From: Leptospiraceae bacterium
GTDB lineage: Bacteria; Spirochaetota; Leptospiria; Leptospirales; Leptospiraceae
DNA: 64,000 nt
Direction: 5' to 3'
NCBI GenBank assembly: GCA_016708435.1
Contig: JADJFV010000001.1
Location: 434,001 to 498,000, forward strand
Each line of letters begins with the position of its first letter. The first letter of the stretch is position 1. Position numbers and translations under genes: made by a program. Below, piece by piece: positions 1 to 8,248 of this stretch. A model generated the notes under the pieces. That model was not told the origin of the DNA, searched no databases, and saw nothing but the letters and a program-made list of their open reading frames with translations.

Positions 1-626
1 GCTAATTTGCCACCACTGTGTGCAATTCTTCTAGCTGCTTCTAGTGCATGACCGGATTCTAAATTAAAACCAAATCGACTCCATGACGGATAAATACCTG
101 TATCCATATTGATTCGAATGGCGAGGTCTACTCTCTTTCCAAGCTCTTCGGAAATTTTCATTAAGTCTCTGATTTCATCGAGATGATCGGCGTGAATTCT
201 TGCTCCTTCTGAGACAGCAAGTTTTAATGCTTCGTATGGTTTATAAGGTCCGTTAAAAATAATTCTATTTCCAGGAATGCCATTCTTTCTAGCTTTTTGG
301 TATTCAAAAGCAGAAACTACTTCTGCCCAAAATCCTTCTTTGTGAAAGACTTTACAAATTGCATTTAAATAATTTGTTTTATAAGACCAAGTTGGTTGAA
401 ACGAAGGATAGCGAGATTCGAAAGCTTGTTTGTATTCGCTAATCTTTTTACGAATTGTAGTTTCTGAAAAAATAAATAGCGGCGAACCGTGTTTTTCCAG
501 GAGAGTCTCAATGGAAATTCCGTCAATAGAATGCATTGTCTCTGGAATATTAAATCCTCCGAATTTATTAGCAGCGCCCATATATTGTCTGCGAATTACT
601 GGGCGAACATACATACGTTTACTCAT
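1..626 (-). CDS. PLP-dependent decarboxylase, LysA/ornithine decarboxylase-like (partial)
   Basis: The first 208 residues of a fold-type III (alanine racemase-fold) PLP decarboxylase are present; the C-terminal half lies beyond the window edge. The PLP lysine is visible as SYKTN (K83), where diaminopimelate decarboxylase has YAVKAN. It is followed by AEVVSAFEYQKARKNGIP and RIIFNGPYK, which match the LysA barrel. The ATG at 624-626 has a GGAG site in front and overlaps the stop of the ATP-grasp gene by 8 bases. The gene is third in an operon after a PqqD-like protein and an ATP-grasp ligase, so a role in modifying a carrier-bound or peptide substrate is more likely than housekeeping lysine synthesis. 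Substrate is unknown. The family call is firm; the role is inference. Confidence 0.85.
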   Translation of the reverse strand, partial: MSKRMYVRPVIRRQYMGAANKFGGFNIPETMHSIDGISIETLLEKHGSPLFIFSETTIRKKISEYKQAFESRYPSFQPTWSYKTNYLNAICKVFHKEGFWAEVVSAFEYQKARKNGIPGNRIIFNGPYKPYEALKLAVSEGARIHADHLDEIRDLMKISEELGKRVDLAIRINMDTGIYPSWSRFGFNLESGHALEAARRIAHSGGKL

Positions 627-1686
627 GTTTATCTCCTTTCTCGATATCGAGCAATTGTCCTTTGATAGTTAGTGATTCAATATATTTCATTGGGATAATT
701 TCATCCCAGCTATGTCTTACAAATACTTTTCCTACATCGTAAGTTTGAAATGGAGTGACCGGTTCATTTAGGCTTAGCTTTAATAATGCTTCTGGTAAAT
801 TTTGTCCAGATGCAGTCGCGAGATAAACCCACGCCGGAAAACGGGGATTAATCTCTAGCAGATACATTTTTCCTGTTTTGTTTTCTACGATGAATTCTAG
901 TTCACATCCACTGTTCCATTTGATGAAGCTTAGAATTTTTTTGGAAGTAGCTTTTGCATCTTCGCTGTTGATTGTTACGCCCGCCCAGGCTTTTCCTTTG
1001 TCTGTAAGAAAAAGTTTTTTCATGACTACAGCACCTATCATTTCTCCTTCTTTTGCAAGTGCACAAACGTTGATTTCTTCGCCTGCAATGTATTTTTGAA
1101 AGATAACGGGCACTCCCCATTTGCCTGCCATTGCATAAAAATATCCAACAGCTTCTTCGTAATTTCTAGCTAGATACGCTTCGTAAAAAACACCTTTTAC
1201 AAACAAGGGAAATCCAATCTCGTCTGTCACATGACGTATTGCTGTTACATCTTGCACAGAAATAGTTTCAGGAAGTAGGACGCCTGTATTTTCCAGAGAC
1301 TCTTTTAAATAAGTTTTGTCTCTAGTGTGAAGTTCTTTTCTCCCGGGAAGGAAAACGCTAATGTCCATTTTTTTTAATTCACCCGAAATGGAAATGTAGT
1401 TATCTAGTTCTGAATCTAATGTGGGGATAATAACGTCTAGCTTCTTGATTGAATTGATATGTCTGATTCGATCCAATAAAACTTCTGGTCCCGAGCTTGG
1501 ATATGGAAGTAGAAATGAGTTTTCTAAAAGTTCGCTCATGAAATTTCCAGGCTCAAGTGCTCCATAAGCAAAGCCTATTAATTCTGGATTTAATTTTGAC
1601 TCACGAAGAGAGCGAAGGACTGGAACACCAGGACCGGGGCTATCAACTGCGTTCATTCCACTGACGGCTACGACTGTCCTTTTCAT
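619..1686 (-). CDS. ATP-grasp ligase (carbamoyl-phosphate synthetase-like)
   Basis: The protein has 355 residues. An N-terminal Rossmann-like pre-ATP-grasp domain (about 1-110, VAVSGMNAVDSPGPG) is followed by an ATP-grasp domain, with an ATP-binding strand near FPLFVKGVFYEA and the metal-binding block ELEFIVENKTGKMYLLEINPR near residues 265-285. Such enzymes couple ATP hydrolysis to carboxylate-amine or carboxylate-thiol ligation. The ATG overlaps the stop codon of the PqqD-like gene (ATGA), and its own end overlaps the decarboxylase start, so the three are translationally coupled. The natural substrate cannot be read from the sequence. It could charge or modify the PqqD-like partner or a free amino acid. 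Confidence 0.85.
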   Translation of the reverse strand: MKRTVVAVSGMNAVDSPGPGVPVLRSLRESKLNPELIGFAYGALEPGNFMSELLENSFLLPYPSSGPEVLLDRIRHINSIKKLDVIIPTLDSELDNYISISGELKKMDISVFLPGRKELHTRDKTYLKESLENTGVLLPETISVQDVTAIRHVTDEIGFPLFVKGVFYEAYLARNYEEAVGYFYAMAGKWGVPVIFQKYIAGEEINVCALAKEGEMIGAVVMKKLFLTDKGKAWAGVTINSEDAKATSKKILSFIKWNSGCELEFIVENKTGKMYLLEINPRFPAWVYLATASGQNLPEALLKLSLNEPVTPFQTYDVGKVFVRHSWDEIIPMKYIESLTIKGQLLDIEKGDKHE

Positions 1687-1928
1687 TTGTAAAGTCCTAA
1701 TTCAGTTAATTGGATAATCATGTCCGAATAATCACGCTCAATCTCATGTGCATCGACTTCGTATTCAGTGATAATCGATTGAAGTATTTCTTCTTTTGTC
1801 TTGTCTTGTTTTAATAAACGAACAATGGCGAGAGCTGTTTCGTTTAACGTATATGTATTGCCCGTAGTTGGATCAAATACAAACCCAGTATCGCTTAGAG
1901 CGAGATTTTTTAAAGCTTCGGATGCCAT
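1683..1928 (-). CDS. PqqD-like small protein
   Basis: The protein has 81 residues with the PqqD-fold pattern: GFVFDPTTGNTYTLNETAL (two strands), then a helix LLKQDKTKEEILQSIITEYE, an acidic spacer and a final helix ending ...LTELGLYK. PqqD-like domains bind precursor peptides as RiPP recognition elements or act as small partners of modifying enzymes. It is first in the operon and has an AAGGAAGG-type ribosome site just upstream. I found no obvious precursor peptide in the intergenic region upstream; either the protein itself is the carrier or the precursor is encoded elsewhere. Confidence 0.8.
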   Translation of the reverse strand: MASEALKNLALSDTGFVFDPTTGNTYTLNETALAIVRLLKQDKTKEEILQSIITEYEVDAHEIERDYSDMIIQLTELGLYK

Positions 1929-2239
1929 ATAACCTTCCTTTTTTGAGAAACATTCAAATTACTTAACCTTCGAACAGGAATAATTTACCACAAAATTTTT
2001 CAAAAAGAAAAAAAAAGTTCACTAAACAATGATTTTGCTCATTTAAAAAATAAAAAGTGTTTTGTGATTGAAATTCATATTGTTGGAATATTAGATATAC
2101 CTTATATTCTATTCAAAATCGTCCTTGCCGATAAGACTGGTCTTATTTTTTATAAAAAAAATTTTAAACAAGGTTGAATAAAAAATAGGATAGTGAAACC
2201 TAGGAGCAAAATAAAATTATCTTCATCTAGAAGGATCAA
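1929..2239. promoter_or_regulatory. Divergent intergenic region with a short dyad
   Basis: These 311 bases separate the minus-strand PqqD operon from the plus-strand cNMP-binding gene and must hold both promoters. The region is very AT-rich. The one clear structure is the dyad ATAAGAC-TG-GTCTTAT at 2131-2146, followed by a T run. It could be an operator or a weak hairpin. I see no ORF or RNA gene here. Confidence 0.4.
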
Positions 2240-3316
2240 ATGAATAATCGAACTGATTGGGGAAAACTACAAAGCCTTCAAAAAACTTTTAAGCGTGGCA
2301 CAGAATTAATTTCACAGGGGATAAAACCTAAAGCATTATATGTATTAATCAGTGGAAGACTAAATGTTTTTCGAGATGGGGTTGCTGTGTCAAAGGTAAA
2401 AAGGCGTGGAGAATACATTGGTGAAATCGCTGTGCTTCTTAAAACGGTGGCAAGTGCTACAGTAAAAGCAGAAACGGAAGTTGTTGTCATAGAAATTGAG
2501 TCTTCTAAAATCATTCCTTTTTTAAATCACACACCAGATATTGCGATTGCGCTCGGGCGGAAAATGGCGGATAGACTCGTTGAGTTAAATTCTAATTTTT
2601 CGCTATTAATAGATAAAGATTACAGACCGGATTTTATAAAGTCTCTCCAAAATAAATATAAAGAGCAACAATTATCGCCTAGCCCGGAAGATTTGAATTT
2701 GCAAAAATTAAAACCTTTCTTCGTTGAATTTGCAGCGGGTATGGATATTTTAACACAAGGACAATTTCCGAGTGCGCTTTATATTTTAGTTTCTGGAACT
2801 TTAGAAATTGTAAAGAATGGAAAAGTAATTGCTGTAGAAAGTAAACCCGGTTACTATCTTGGAGATGTTGCAATTCTTCGCGATACTTTCTCGAATGCAA
2901 CCGTTGTTACCCGCACTTCTGCAACGTTAATCGAAATCAAAATTGAAAAGGTAGATTATTTTCTAAATCATTCTCCAGAGATTGCCATATCCATTGCTGT
3001 CAAGCTTGCAGAGAGAACGATTGCTATCAATGAATTGTTTTTAGATCTACAAGTAGATGCAGTAAAGGACATCCTTAAAAAAGAAGAGCAGATAAAAAAA
3101 GAAATAGATGAAAAAAAATCAGCAGATGAATCTTACAAAGATGAAATTCGAAAAGAATTGGCTGAAAGAAAAAGAATCAAAGCTGAGAAAGAAAAATTAG
3201 AAGCGATGCAATTTGTAAAACAAAAAAAACAAGACGCCATCACAGAGCAAATCAACGAGATAAAAAAAGTAGAAAAGGAAATTTATTCCTTACTTGGAAT
3301 TGATATGGAAGATTAG
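2240..3316 (+). CDS. Tandem cyclic nucleotide-binding domain protein with C-terminal coiled coil
   Basis: The protein has 358 residues. Two cNMP-binding (CAP_ED) domains lie at about 10-125 and 155-275; each shows the LISGRLNVFRDG/LVSGTLEIVKNG strand and the GEYIGEIAVL/GYYLGDVAIL phosphate-binding cassette region. The canonical Arg of the cassette is not obvious in either repeat (KTVASAT and RDTFSNAT), so ligand binding is uncertain. Residues 285-345 are a Lys/Glu-rich coiled coil. There is no helix-turn-helix, so this is not a CRP/FNR transcription factor. An AGAAGGA site precedes the ATG. Class III cyclases elsewhere in the window make a cNMP signalling role plausible. Confidence 0.85.
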   Translation: MNNRTDWGKLQSLQKTFKRGTELISQGIKPKALYVLISGRLNVFRDGVAVSKVKRRGEYIGEIAVLLKTVASATVKAETEVVVIEIESSKIIPFLNHTPDIAIALGRKMADRLVELNSNFSLLIDKDYRPDFIKSLQNKYKEQQLSPSPEDLNLQKLKPFFVEFAAGMDILTQGQFPSALYILVSGTLEIVKNGKVIAVESKPGYYLGDVAILRDTFSNATVVTRTSATLIEIKIEKVDYFLNHSPEIAISIAVKLAERTIAINELFLDLQVDAVKDILKKEEQIKKEIDEKKSADESYKDEIRKELAERKRIKAEKEKLEAMQFVKQKKQDAITEQINEIKKVEKEIYSLLGIDMED

Positions 3317-3320
3317 TTTT

Positions 3321-3815
3321 TTATTTATGCTGTTTTACAATTCCAAAAATGGGAACATGACTTTCTGTTTCAACAGTTTCAATTTGGAGAATTTCAACTA
3401 GGTCGTCACGAAGTCCTTGGAAGAATCCCTTTTTTTCGTTCGATGACTTTGTGATTTCTACAGAATGTTCCGTTTCTAATTGAATGGATTCAAGTTCTGA
3501 ACTTGTATCATTCATATTTAAAAGAACAGGCTCATAGGTTGTGTCGGAGGCATAGGAGCTAGGACTTTTGAGTAGAGGAGTTTCTTCGGGTAGAAAAGAA
3601 AGCTCAATTTTATGAAAGGTGGGAGCGGGATTTTCTGGAACTAGAGATTTGTTGCCATTCGCATCGGTTTTACATCTAACATCCGTTTCTTTGTGACAAA
3701 AATAGCAGCTAATCGTTATGACATTGGAATGAGAAATGGAATTGGCAAGCTTGGATTTTTTTCCGCAATTAGGGCAGTTGAACGAAATCTCTGTAACAGG
3801 GGATGTAGTATTCAT
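3321..3815 (-). CDS. Hypothetical protein with N-terminal zinc ribbon
   Basis: The protein has 164 residues. CPNC at 14-17 and CYFC at 37-40 form a likely four-cysteine zinc ribbon of the kind often seen in MJ0042-type proteins. The rest is low-complexity and acidic with no recognised domain. It converges with the cNMP gene, four bases between the stops. Function is unknown. Confidence 0.7.
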   Translation of the reverse strand: MNTTSPVTEISFNCPNCGKKSKLANSISHSNVITISCYFCHKETDVRCKTDANGNKSLVPENPAPTFHKIELSFLPEETPLLKSPSSYASDTTYEPVLLNMNDTSSELESIQLETEHSVEITKSSNEKKGFFQGLRDDLVEILQIETVETESHVPIFGIVKQHK

Positions 3816-3870
3816 AGTCTTCTATAGAAATCGGATATTCTCGTGAATGCGATTATAACAAAATTATGTA

Positions 3871-3896
3871 ATATTAGTAATCTACTAATATTTTTT
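3871..3896 (+). terminator. AT-rich hairpin followed by a T run
   Basis: A perfect 9-bp stem (ATATTAGTA / TACTAATAT, 3-base loop) is followed by TTTTT on the plus strand. It has terminator shape but no GC and sits behind two convergent genes. A second pair, GGGCTTT at 3898-3904 and AAAGCCC at 3921-3927, lies next to it. Either could act at the end of the minus-strand carA operon. Confidence 0.35.
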
Positions 3897-3936
3897 AGGG
3901 CTTTTAAGTAATGCTCCTTTAAAGCCCCAAGCCAAA

Positions 3937-4119
3937 TTAGATTACGCCGGCTTTCTTAGCAATTGCGTAGAAATTAATACCCCAACCTACACCTAGAAAA
4001 TGCTTAGGAGTAAAAACTTCTTCGGTGCTCGGATCCCATAAATCTTTTAGAAGTGCATCTGTTGTGAGTTCTCTTCCGATTGGAAGTCCCCAAAAATTGT
4101 CTTGTTCCTTGTTATCCAT
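3937..4119 (-). CDS. DUF5808-like small protein
   Basis: The protein has 60 residues from the ATG at 4117-4119. This start is chosen because AGAAAGGA precedes it; a longer frame from 4170 would add an unlikely N-terminus. The C-terminal half, TPKHFLGVGWGINFYAIAKKAG, resembles DUF5808, a short domain of unknown function with a conserved GWxINF core. It lies downstream of carA on the same strand, 82 bases apart. Confidence 0.7.
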   Translation of the reverse strand: MDNKEQDNFWGLPIGRELTTDALLKDLWDPSTEEVFTPKHFLGVGWGINFYAIAKKAGVI

Positions 4120-4201
4120 TTGTGTGTCCTTTCTCTTTGTATTTGTCCCAATATTTTTTATTGAAACCATTTTACGTCAACGAAATTTAATCAAAAAATT
4201 T

Positions 4202-5288
4202 CTAAGCTTTGCTCTTTTTTACCATTTCAAAAAACTCTTTGAATAGATATTCGGCATCATGTGGACCTGGTGAACTTTCAGGATGATACTGAACTGCCAT
4301 TACAGGAAGAGTGCTCGATTTAATTCCTTCAATTGTGTCATCGTTCAAATTGATATGAGTAATTGGCTCTGTTGACGAGTCTTCTCCGATTACCGCAAAA
4401 CCGTGATTTTGCGCTGTGATTTCTACGCGACCGCTAGAGATATTTTTTACTGGTTGGTTGCCGCCACGATGACCAAACTTTAGCTTTGTTGTTTTTCTTC
4501 CGAGTGCCAGACCAATGATTTGGTGTCCCAAGCAAATTCCGAATAAGGGTTTTTTATTGGCAATGATTGTTTTGGCTGAATGAATTCCATAGCTTACAGG
4601 CTCCGGATCTCCTGGACCGTTTGATAAAAAGTATCCGTCGAAGTTTTCTTCCATTACTTTTTCGATTGGATATTCGGCAGGAAATACACTTACCGCAAAA
4701 CCAGCATTATTCAAACACTTGAGGATATTCGTCTTTACCCCGTAGTCGTAGACTGCTACTCTATAAGGTTTGTTTTCTTTTGAACCAAATTCATATCGTT
4801 CTTTTGTGCTAACAACTTTTGCTAAATCCATTCCCTGAATGCCCGGGAAATTCTTTTACTTTCTTTAAAAAATCTTCCGAATATTTGTCTGCAATAAAGA
4901 TACCGCCATTAGGAGCTCCATTGCTGCGGATAAAGCGTGTTAGCTTACGAGTATCAACTCCCTGGATGGCAGGAATTTTATGTCGAATCAAAAAAGAAGC
5001 CAATGTTTCGGTCGAACGAAAGTTAGAGGGAACAGGAACATATTCTTTTACTATAAGTCCGCTCACTTGCACTTTGTCGGATTCCATGTCTTCTGCACAA
5101 ATCCCGTAATTTCCAATCATAGGGTAGGTAAGCGTAACAATTTGCTTACGATAAGAAGGATCTGTCAATATCTCCTGGTAGCCTGCCATAGAGGTATTAA
5201 ACACCACTTCGCCCACTTCTGAGCCTTCATAGCCGAAAGACTCGCCTTCAAAAATTTCACCGTTGTCTAAAACTAAAAATGCTTTCAT
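4202..5288 (-). CDS. carA: Carbamoyl-phosphate synthase small subunit, frameshifted
   Basis: CarA supplies ammonia from glutamine to CarB for arginine and pyrimidine synthesis. The N-terminal domain ([31 protein letters not shown]) is read from 5288 to about 4845. The class I glutamine amidotransferase domain is read in another frame to 4202, with the nucleophile in [15 protein letters not shown] and the His/Glu pair in [12 protein letters not shown]. Together they span 361 residues, normal for CarA. The break is at 4842-4847: minus-strand CCCGGGCATTCAG gives PGHSG, but with one G fewer it reads [12 protein letters not shown], the expected family sequence. One extra base, real or from sequencing, therefore splits the gene. 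Confidence 0.93.
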
Positions 5289-5331
5289 TTGTTTCTAACA
5301 TATTTCATATTGTAGCATTAAGGTCAACCAA

Positions 5332-5679
5332 ATGCTTCCATTAAATGATAATTCCTTTAACCTAATTTTTGGGGCAGATGCCGAAAAAAACCTCATCCCG
5401 ATATTCATCAACGAAAAGAAATATATGGTTCCCCGCCATCTGAATCTACTGCGTGGGTTTCATTATATTGTATCTACTACAGAAGACTATGAATTAAAAT
5501 TACAAAAGCATTGCTGGGCGGGAAGTTGTGAAAATTGCAAATGTCGCTTTCAGGATGCGCAGTTGGGGGAAGCAGAGGGACTCGCTTGCCAAATGGATGC
5601 AGATCCGAATTTAAAAATAACGCTAATCCCCCGAACAATGAAACGAAAAATCACATTTGCAATTGATTATAATATCTAG
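5332..5679 (+). CDS. 2Fe-2S ferredoxin-like protein
   Basis: The protein has 115 residues. The cluster ligands are visible as C-x4-C-x2-C in HCWAGSCENCKC and a fourth Cys in GLACQMD, the plant-type [2Fe-2S] pattern. The N-terminus (residues 1-35) is an extension before the beta-grasp core. An AAGG site precedes the ATG. It is divergent from carA, and its 3' end overlaps the end of the convergent sensor gene by 29 bases. The electron partner is unknown. Confidence 0.8.
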   Translation: MLPLNDNSFNLIFGADAEKNLIPIFINEKKYMVPRHLNLLRGFHYIVSTTEDYELKLQKHCWAGSCENCKCRFQDAQLGEAEGLACQMDADPNLKITLIPRTMKRKITFAIDYNI

Positions 5680-7732
5680 GTTGAGAGAATTTATTTTTTG
5701 AAATACTTAACCAAGTAGACCGAGTTTCCTTTTTCATTGTATTCGACTTTATCAAAAAGTCACGAGCCATTATAATTCCCCGTCCATGAGCTAGGGCTTG
5801 AATTTCTTTATCATCGCTTTTTCTTTGGAGCATTTTTTTGTGATCAAATCCATTTCCTTCGTCTGTAATGCGAAAGCTAATTAATTCAGGACCGACTGTA
5901 AACTCAATCGTCACAAATTTATATGTATACTTTGGCTCTTTTTGTCTTTCAATTAAGAATTGAAGATAATCTCCGTTAGCCTGTAATTCCGTTTTCTCTT
6001 CAAAATCTATATCTAAATTTCCATGCTCTATGGCATTGATTAACATTTCTCTAAGAGAAAGTTTTATATTGTAAACGGTTTCTTGGTCTGAATACCTTAA
6101 TGCTGTCATAGGAAGTCGATGACAGATTGCATCAACGAGAGTCAGGTAATTTTTGATTCTAAAAACCTGTCTTTCTTCTTCACAAAATTTTAGAAGTTCA
6201 TCTTCTTTAACGAGGCATGCAGTTCCGAGTAAAATATAATCCTCTTCAGTTGGCACATACTGAAGGGTTATTCCAATTTCAAGAGGCTCCCCAATTTTAT
6301 TCGAAAGATCAGAATTAAAAGAAAGACTGCTTTTAGAATTAATCACTTCTTGAATTGTATATTTGAATACTTCTTTGTAAAGTTCTAGATGACTCAATGT
6401 TTCAGAGTTATAGAGTAGCTCAGCAAAGTTTTTTCCGATTAAATCTTTTACTTTAAATTTTAGAATGTCAGTGACGGCTCGGTTAATAGTAAGTATCTCC
6501 CCATCTCCATTTAAGGAAAAGATAATGTCTTTAGAATTCTCTACTAACTCCTGGTATTTACGTTTTGATTTTTCCAGTTCATGATTTAACTCTTCTAATC
6601 TTTTTTTATTGTGCAAAAGTTCTCTGGTTCTAATTTTTACTAATTTTCGAAGAGTGAAAATTAGAATTATGGAAAGCATAATAATGGGGACGACTGTAAA
6701 AAAGCCGGCAACTAAGTATTTTTTCCATCTTGAATCGACTTTGGGATCAGCATCGAAGATAAATCCTTCGAGAGAGTATTCACCGTGAAATAAGCCAAGG
6801 TTCTCAAATGTTTTAGCTGTTTTAGCAATTCTATCCGGATTGATATGACCGATAGGAATTACGTTGGAAATAATAAATGATTCTAATGTCTTTGCTTCGT
6901 AGAGTAGGTAATCTTTCGTTATCCGCTCGTTCTTATTTATTTCGGGAGTGTTTAAAATTAGGTCTACCGTTTCAGGAATATTTTCCATGGCATACTGCCA
7001 GCCTTTAAGACTTGCATTCAAAAAAGAAATGACTCGGTCTCTATGCTTTTCAGTTTCATCTTCTGATGTATAAAGCATGTCGCCATAAAAGTCTATTCCG
7101 AAATCGTTAGGCGATAGAACGTAGGTTTTTACACCCACTTTTTCCATTTGATAAGGCTCGTTTGTAACATATCCAAAGAGTGCATCTACTTTACCACTCA
7201 AAACAGATTCGATACCATGATCATTCGGAATTGAAGTAAAGGAATTTAGAGGAATTCCCTCTCTGAAAAAAATAGCTTGTAATGGCGGAGGAATTTCACT
7301 TTCGGCAAGCATGATTTTCTTATTGATTAGATGGGAAGGAACTCTAATTCGTCTATCAAAACGAGTAACTATTGCATCGGGAGTATGTTGGAAGATTGCG
7401 GCTAACACGACTACCCGCTTCTTTTGCATACGGGCTAATAAAATACGAGAATCAGCAACTCCAAAATTATGTTTACTGGATAGTATATTTTCATACGTAG
7501 AGTTCGGACCGCCTTCAATTAAATCAACGTCTAAACCAGCTTCGGCATAATAGCCTTTATACTTCGCAGCGTAGTAACCGGCAAACTGAAATTGATTGTG
7601 CCACTTCAATTGAAGAGATACTTTCTCTAGGACTTTCTCTTCCTTGGTTTGACCAAAAATGGAATGAGAAAATAAGCAAAGTAGGAATAAAAATGTGTTA
7701 GTCCATTTAGAAATCATATAGACAATGTTCAT
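5651..7732 (-). CDS. Membrane sensor: NMT1-like binding domain, PAS, HATPase
   Basis: The protein has 693 residues. A signal peptide (to about 27) leads into an NMT1/THI5-type substrate-binding domain (about 35-270; VSLQLKWHNQFQFAGYYAA). A transmembrane helix (340-362), a short coiled coil, a PAS domain (about 392-505) and a GHKL ATPase domain (about 540-680) follow. The ATPase has N-box REMLINAIEHGN and G boxes DEGNGFD and GRGIIMARDF. No histidine dimerisation motif is evident, so it resembles an RsbW-like anti-sigma kinase more than a classic histidine kinase. It likely senses a small solute, perhaps a pyrimidine-like ligand, in the periplasm. The ligand is inference. Confidence 0.85.
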   Translation of the reverse strand: MNIVYMISKWTNTFLFLLCLFSHSIFGQTKEEKVLEKVSLQLKWHNQFQFAGYYAAKYKGYYAEAGLDVDLIEGGPNSTYENILSSKHNFGVADSRILLARMQKKRVVVLAAIFQHTPDAIVTRFDRRIRVPSHLINKKIMLAESEIPPPLQAIFFREGIPLNSFTSIPNDHGIESVLSGKVDALFGYVTNEPYQMEKVGVKTYVLSPNDFGIDFYGDMLYTSEDETEKHRDRVISFLNASLKGWQYAMENIPETVDLILNTPEINKNERITKDYLLYEAKTLESFIISNVIPIGHINPDRIAKTAKTFENLGLFHGEYSLEGFIFDADPKVDSRWKKYLVAGFFTVVPIIMLSIILIFTLRKLVKIRTRELLHNKKRLEELNHELEKSKRKYQELVENSKDIIFSLNGDGEILTINRAVTDILKFKVKDLIGKNFAELLYNSETLSHLELYKEVFKYTIQEVINSKSSLSFNSDLSNKIGEPLEIGITLQYVPTEEDYILLGTACLVKEDELLKFCEEERQVFRIKNYLTLVDAICHRLPMTALRYSDQETVYNIKLSLREMLINAIEHGNLDIDFEEKTELQANGDYLQFLIERQKEPKYTYKFVTIEFTVGPELISFRITDEGNGFDHKKMLQRKSDDKEIQALAHGRGIIMARDFLIKSNTMKKETRSTWLSISKNKFSQPRYYNQLQM

Positions 7733-7912
7733 TTTAACTTATGAATAAAATAGAATAAAGCAAGTAATTTAAAATTGTAAAGACTAAAAATATGAAAATC
7801 TTTTTCCTATTGCGATTTTCACTCTCACCAAATAAATACGGGGTTAGAGTTTACTTGATTGTTTAAAGTCAGTTCCTATGCTGGGATTTTAAGATAGTTT
7901 CAGGAGTCTAAC

Positions 7913-8230
7913 ATGCAAAATCAAAAATCTATATTTCAAAAACCTTTCGTTAAATTTTTAACTTTGTTCCTAGCATTTTTCGCACTGACATTGAGTGTAG
8001 TGCTTTCCCAGAGCAATGCGCAGAATAAGAATAAAAAAGAGCCTGTCAAAATTTTCAACTCTAGCAAGAGCATGGCACCGAATCTTCCAAAAGAAAAGCC
8101 GGCTGAAAAAAGTAACGAAGAAAAATCTAAATCAGAACAGACTAAGAATACTCCAAAGCAAGAAGAAAAAAAGAAAGAAACTCTACCAATCGTTCCTTCT
8201 AGTAAAGCACCCGATCCGGGTCAGTATTAA
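7913..8230 (+). CDS. Exported Lys/Glu-rich hypothetical protein
   Basis: The protein has 105 residues. The first 37 contain a basic N-terminus, a hydrophobic stretch (FLTLFLAFFALTLSVVLS) and a possible signal-peptidase site at SNAQ. The remainder is low-complexity Lys, Glu, Pro and Ser and probably disordered. An AGGAG site lies six bases before the ATG. It is 18 bases upstream of the fatty acid hydroxylase gene and may share its transcript. No function recognised. Confidence 0.7.
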   Translation: MQNQKSIFQKPFVKFLTLFLAFFALTLSVVLSQSNAQNKNKKEPVKIFNSSKSMAPNLPKEKPAEKSNEEKSKSEQTKNTPKQEEKKKETLPIVPSSKAPDPGQY

Positions 8231-8248
8231 AAAAGAGGAATCAATCTT

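Noticed and set aside
2240..3316. Double cNMP-binding protein as the FNR regulator of the nos operon
   Set aside because: It has no helix-turn-helix and no N-terminal cysteines; the C-terminus is a coiled coil.
4202..5288. Two separate genes for the amidotransferase and N-terminal parts of CarA
   Set aside because: The combined length and the restored [12 protein letters not shown] motif show one gene with a one-base insertion.
5651..7732. Thiamine-precursor ABC transporter binding protein (ThiY/THI5)
   Set aside because: The binding domain is fused to a membrane helix, PAS and ATPase, no transporter genes are adjacent, and I saw no TPP riboswitch upstream.
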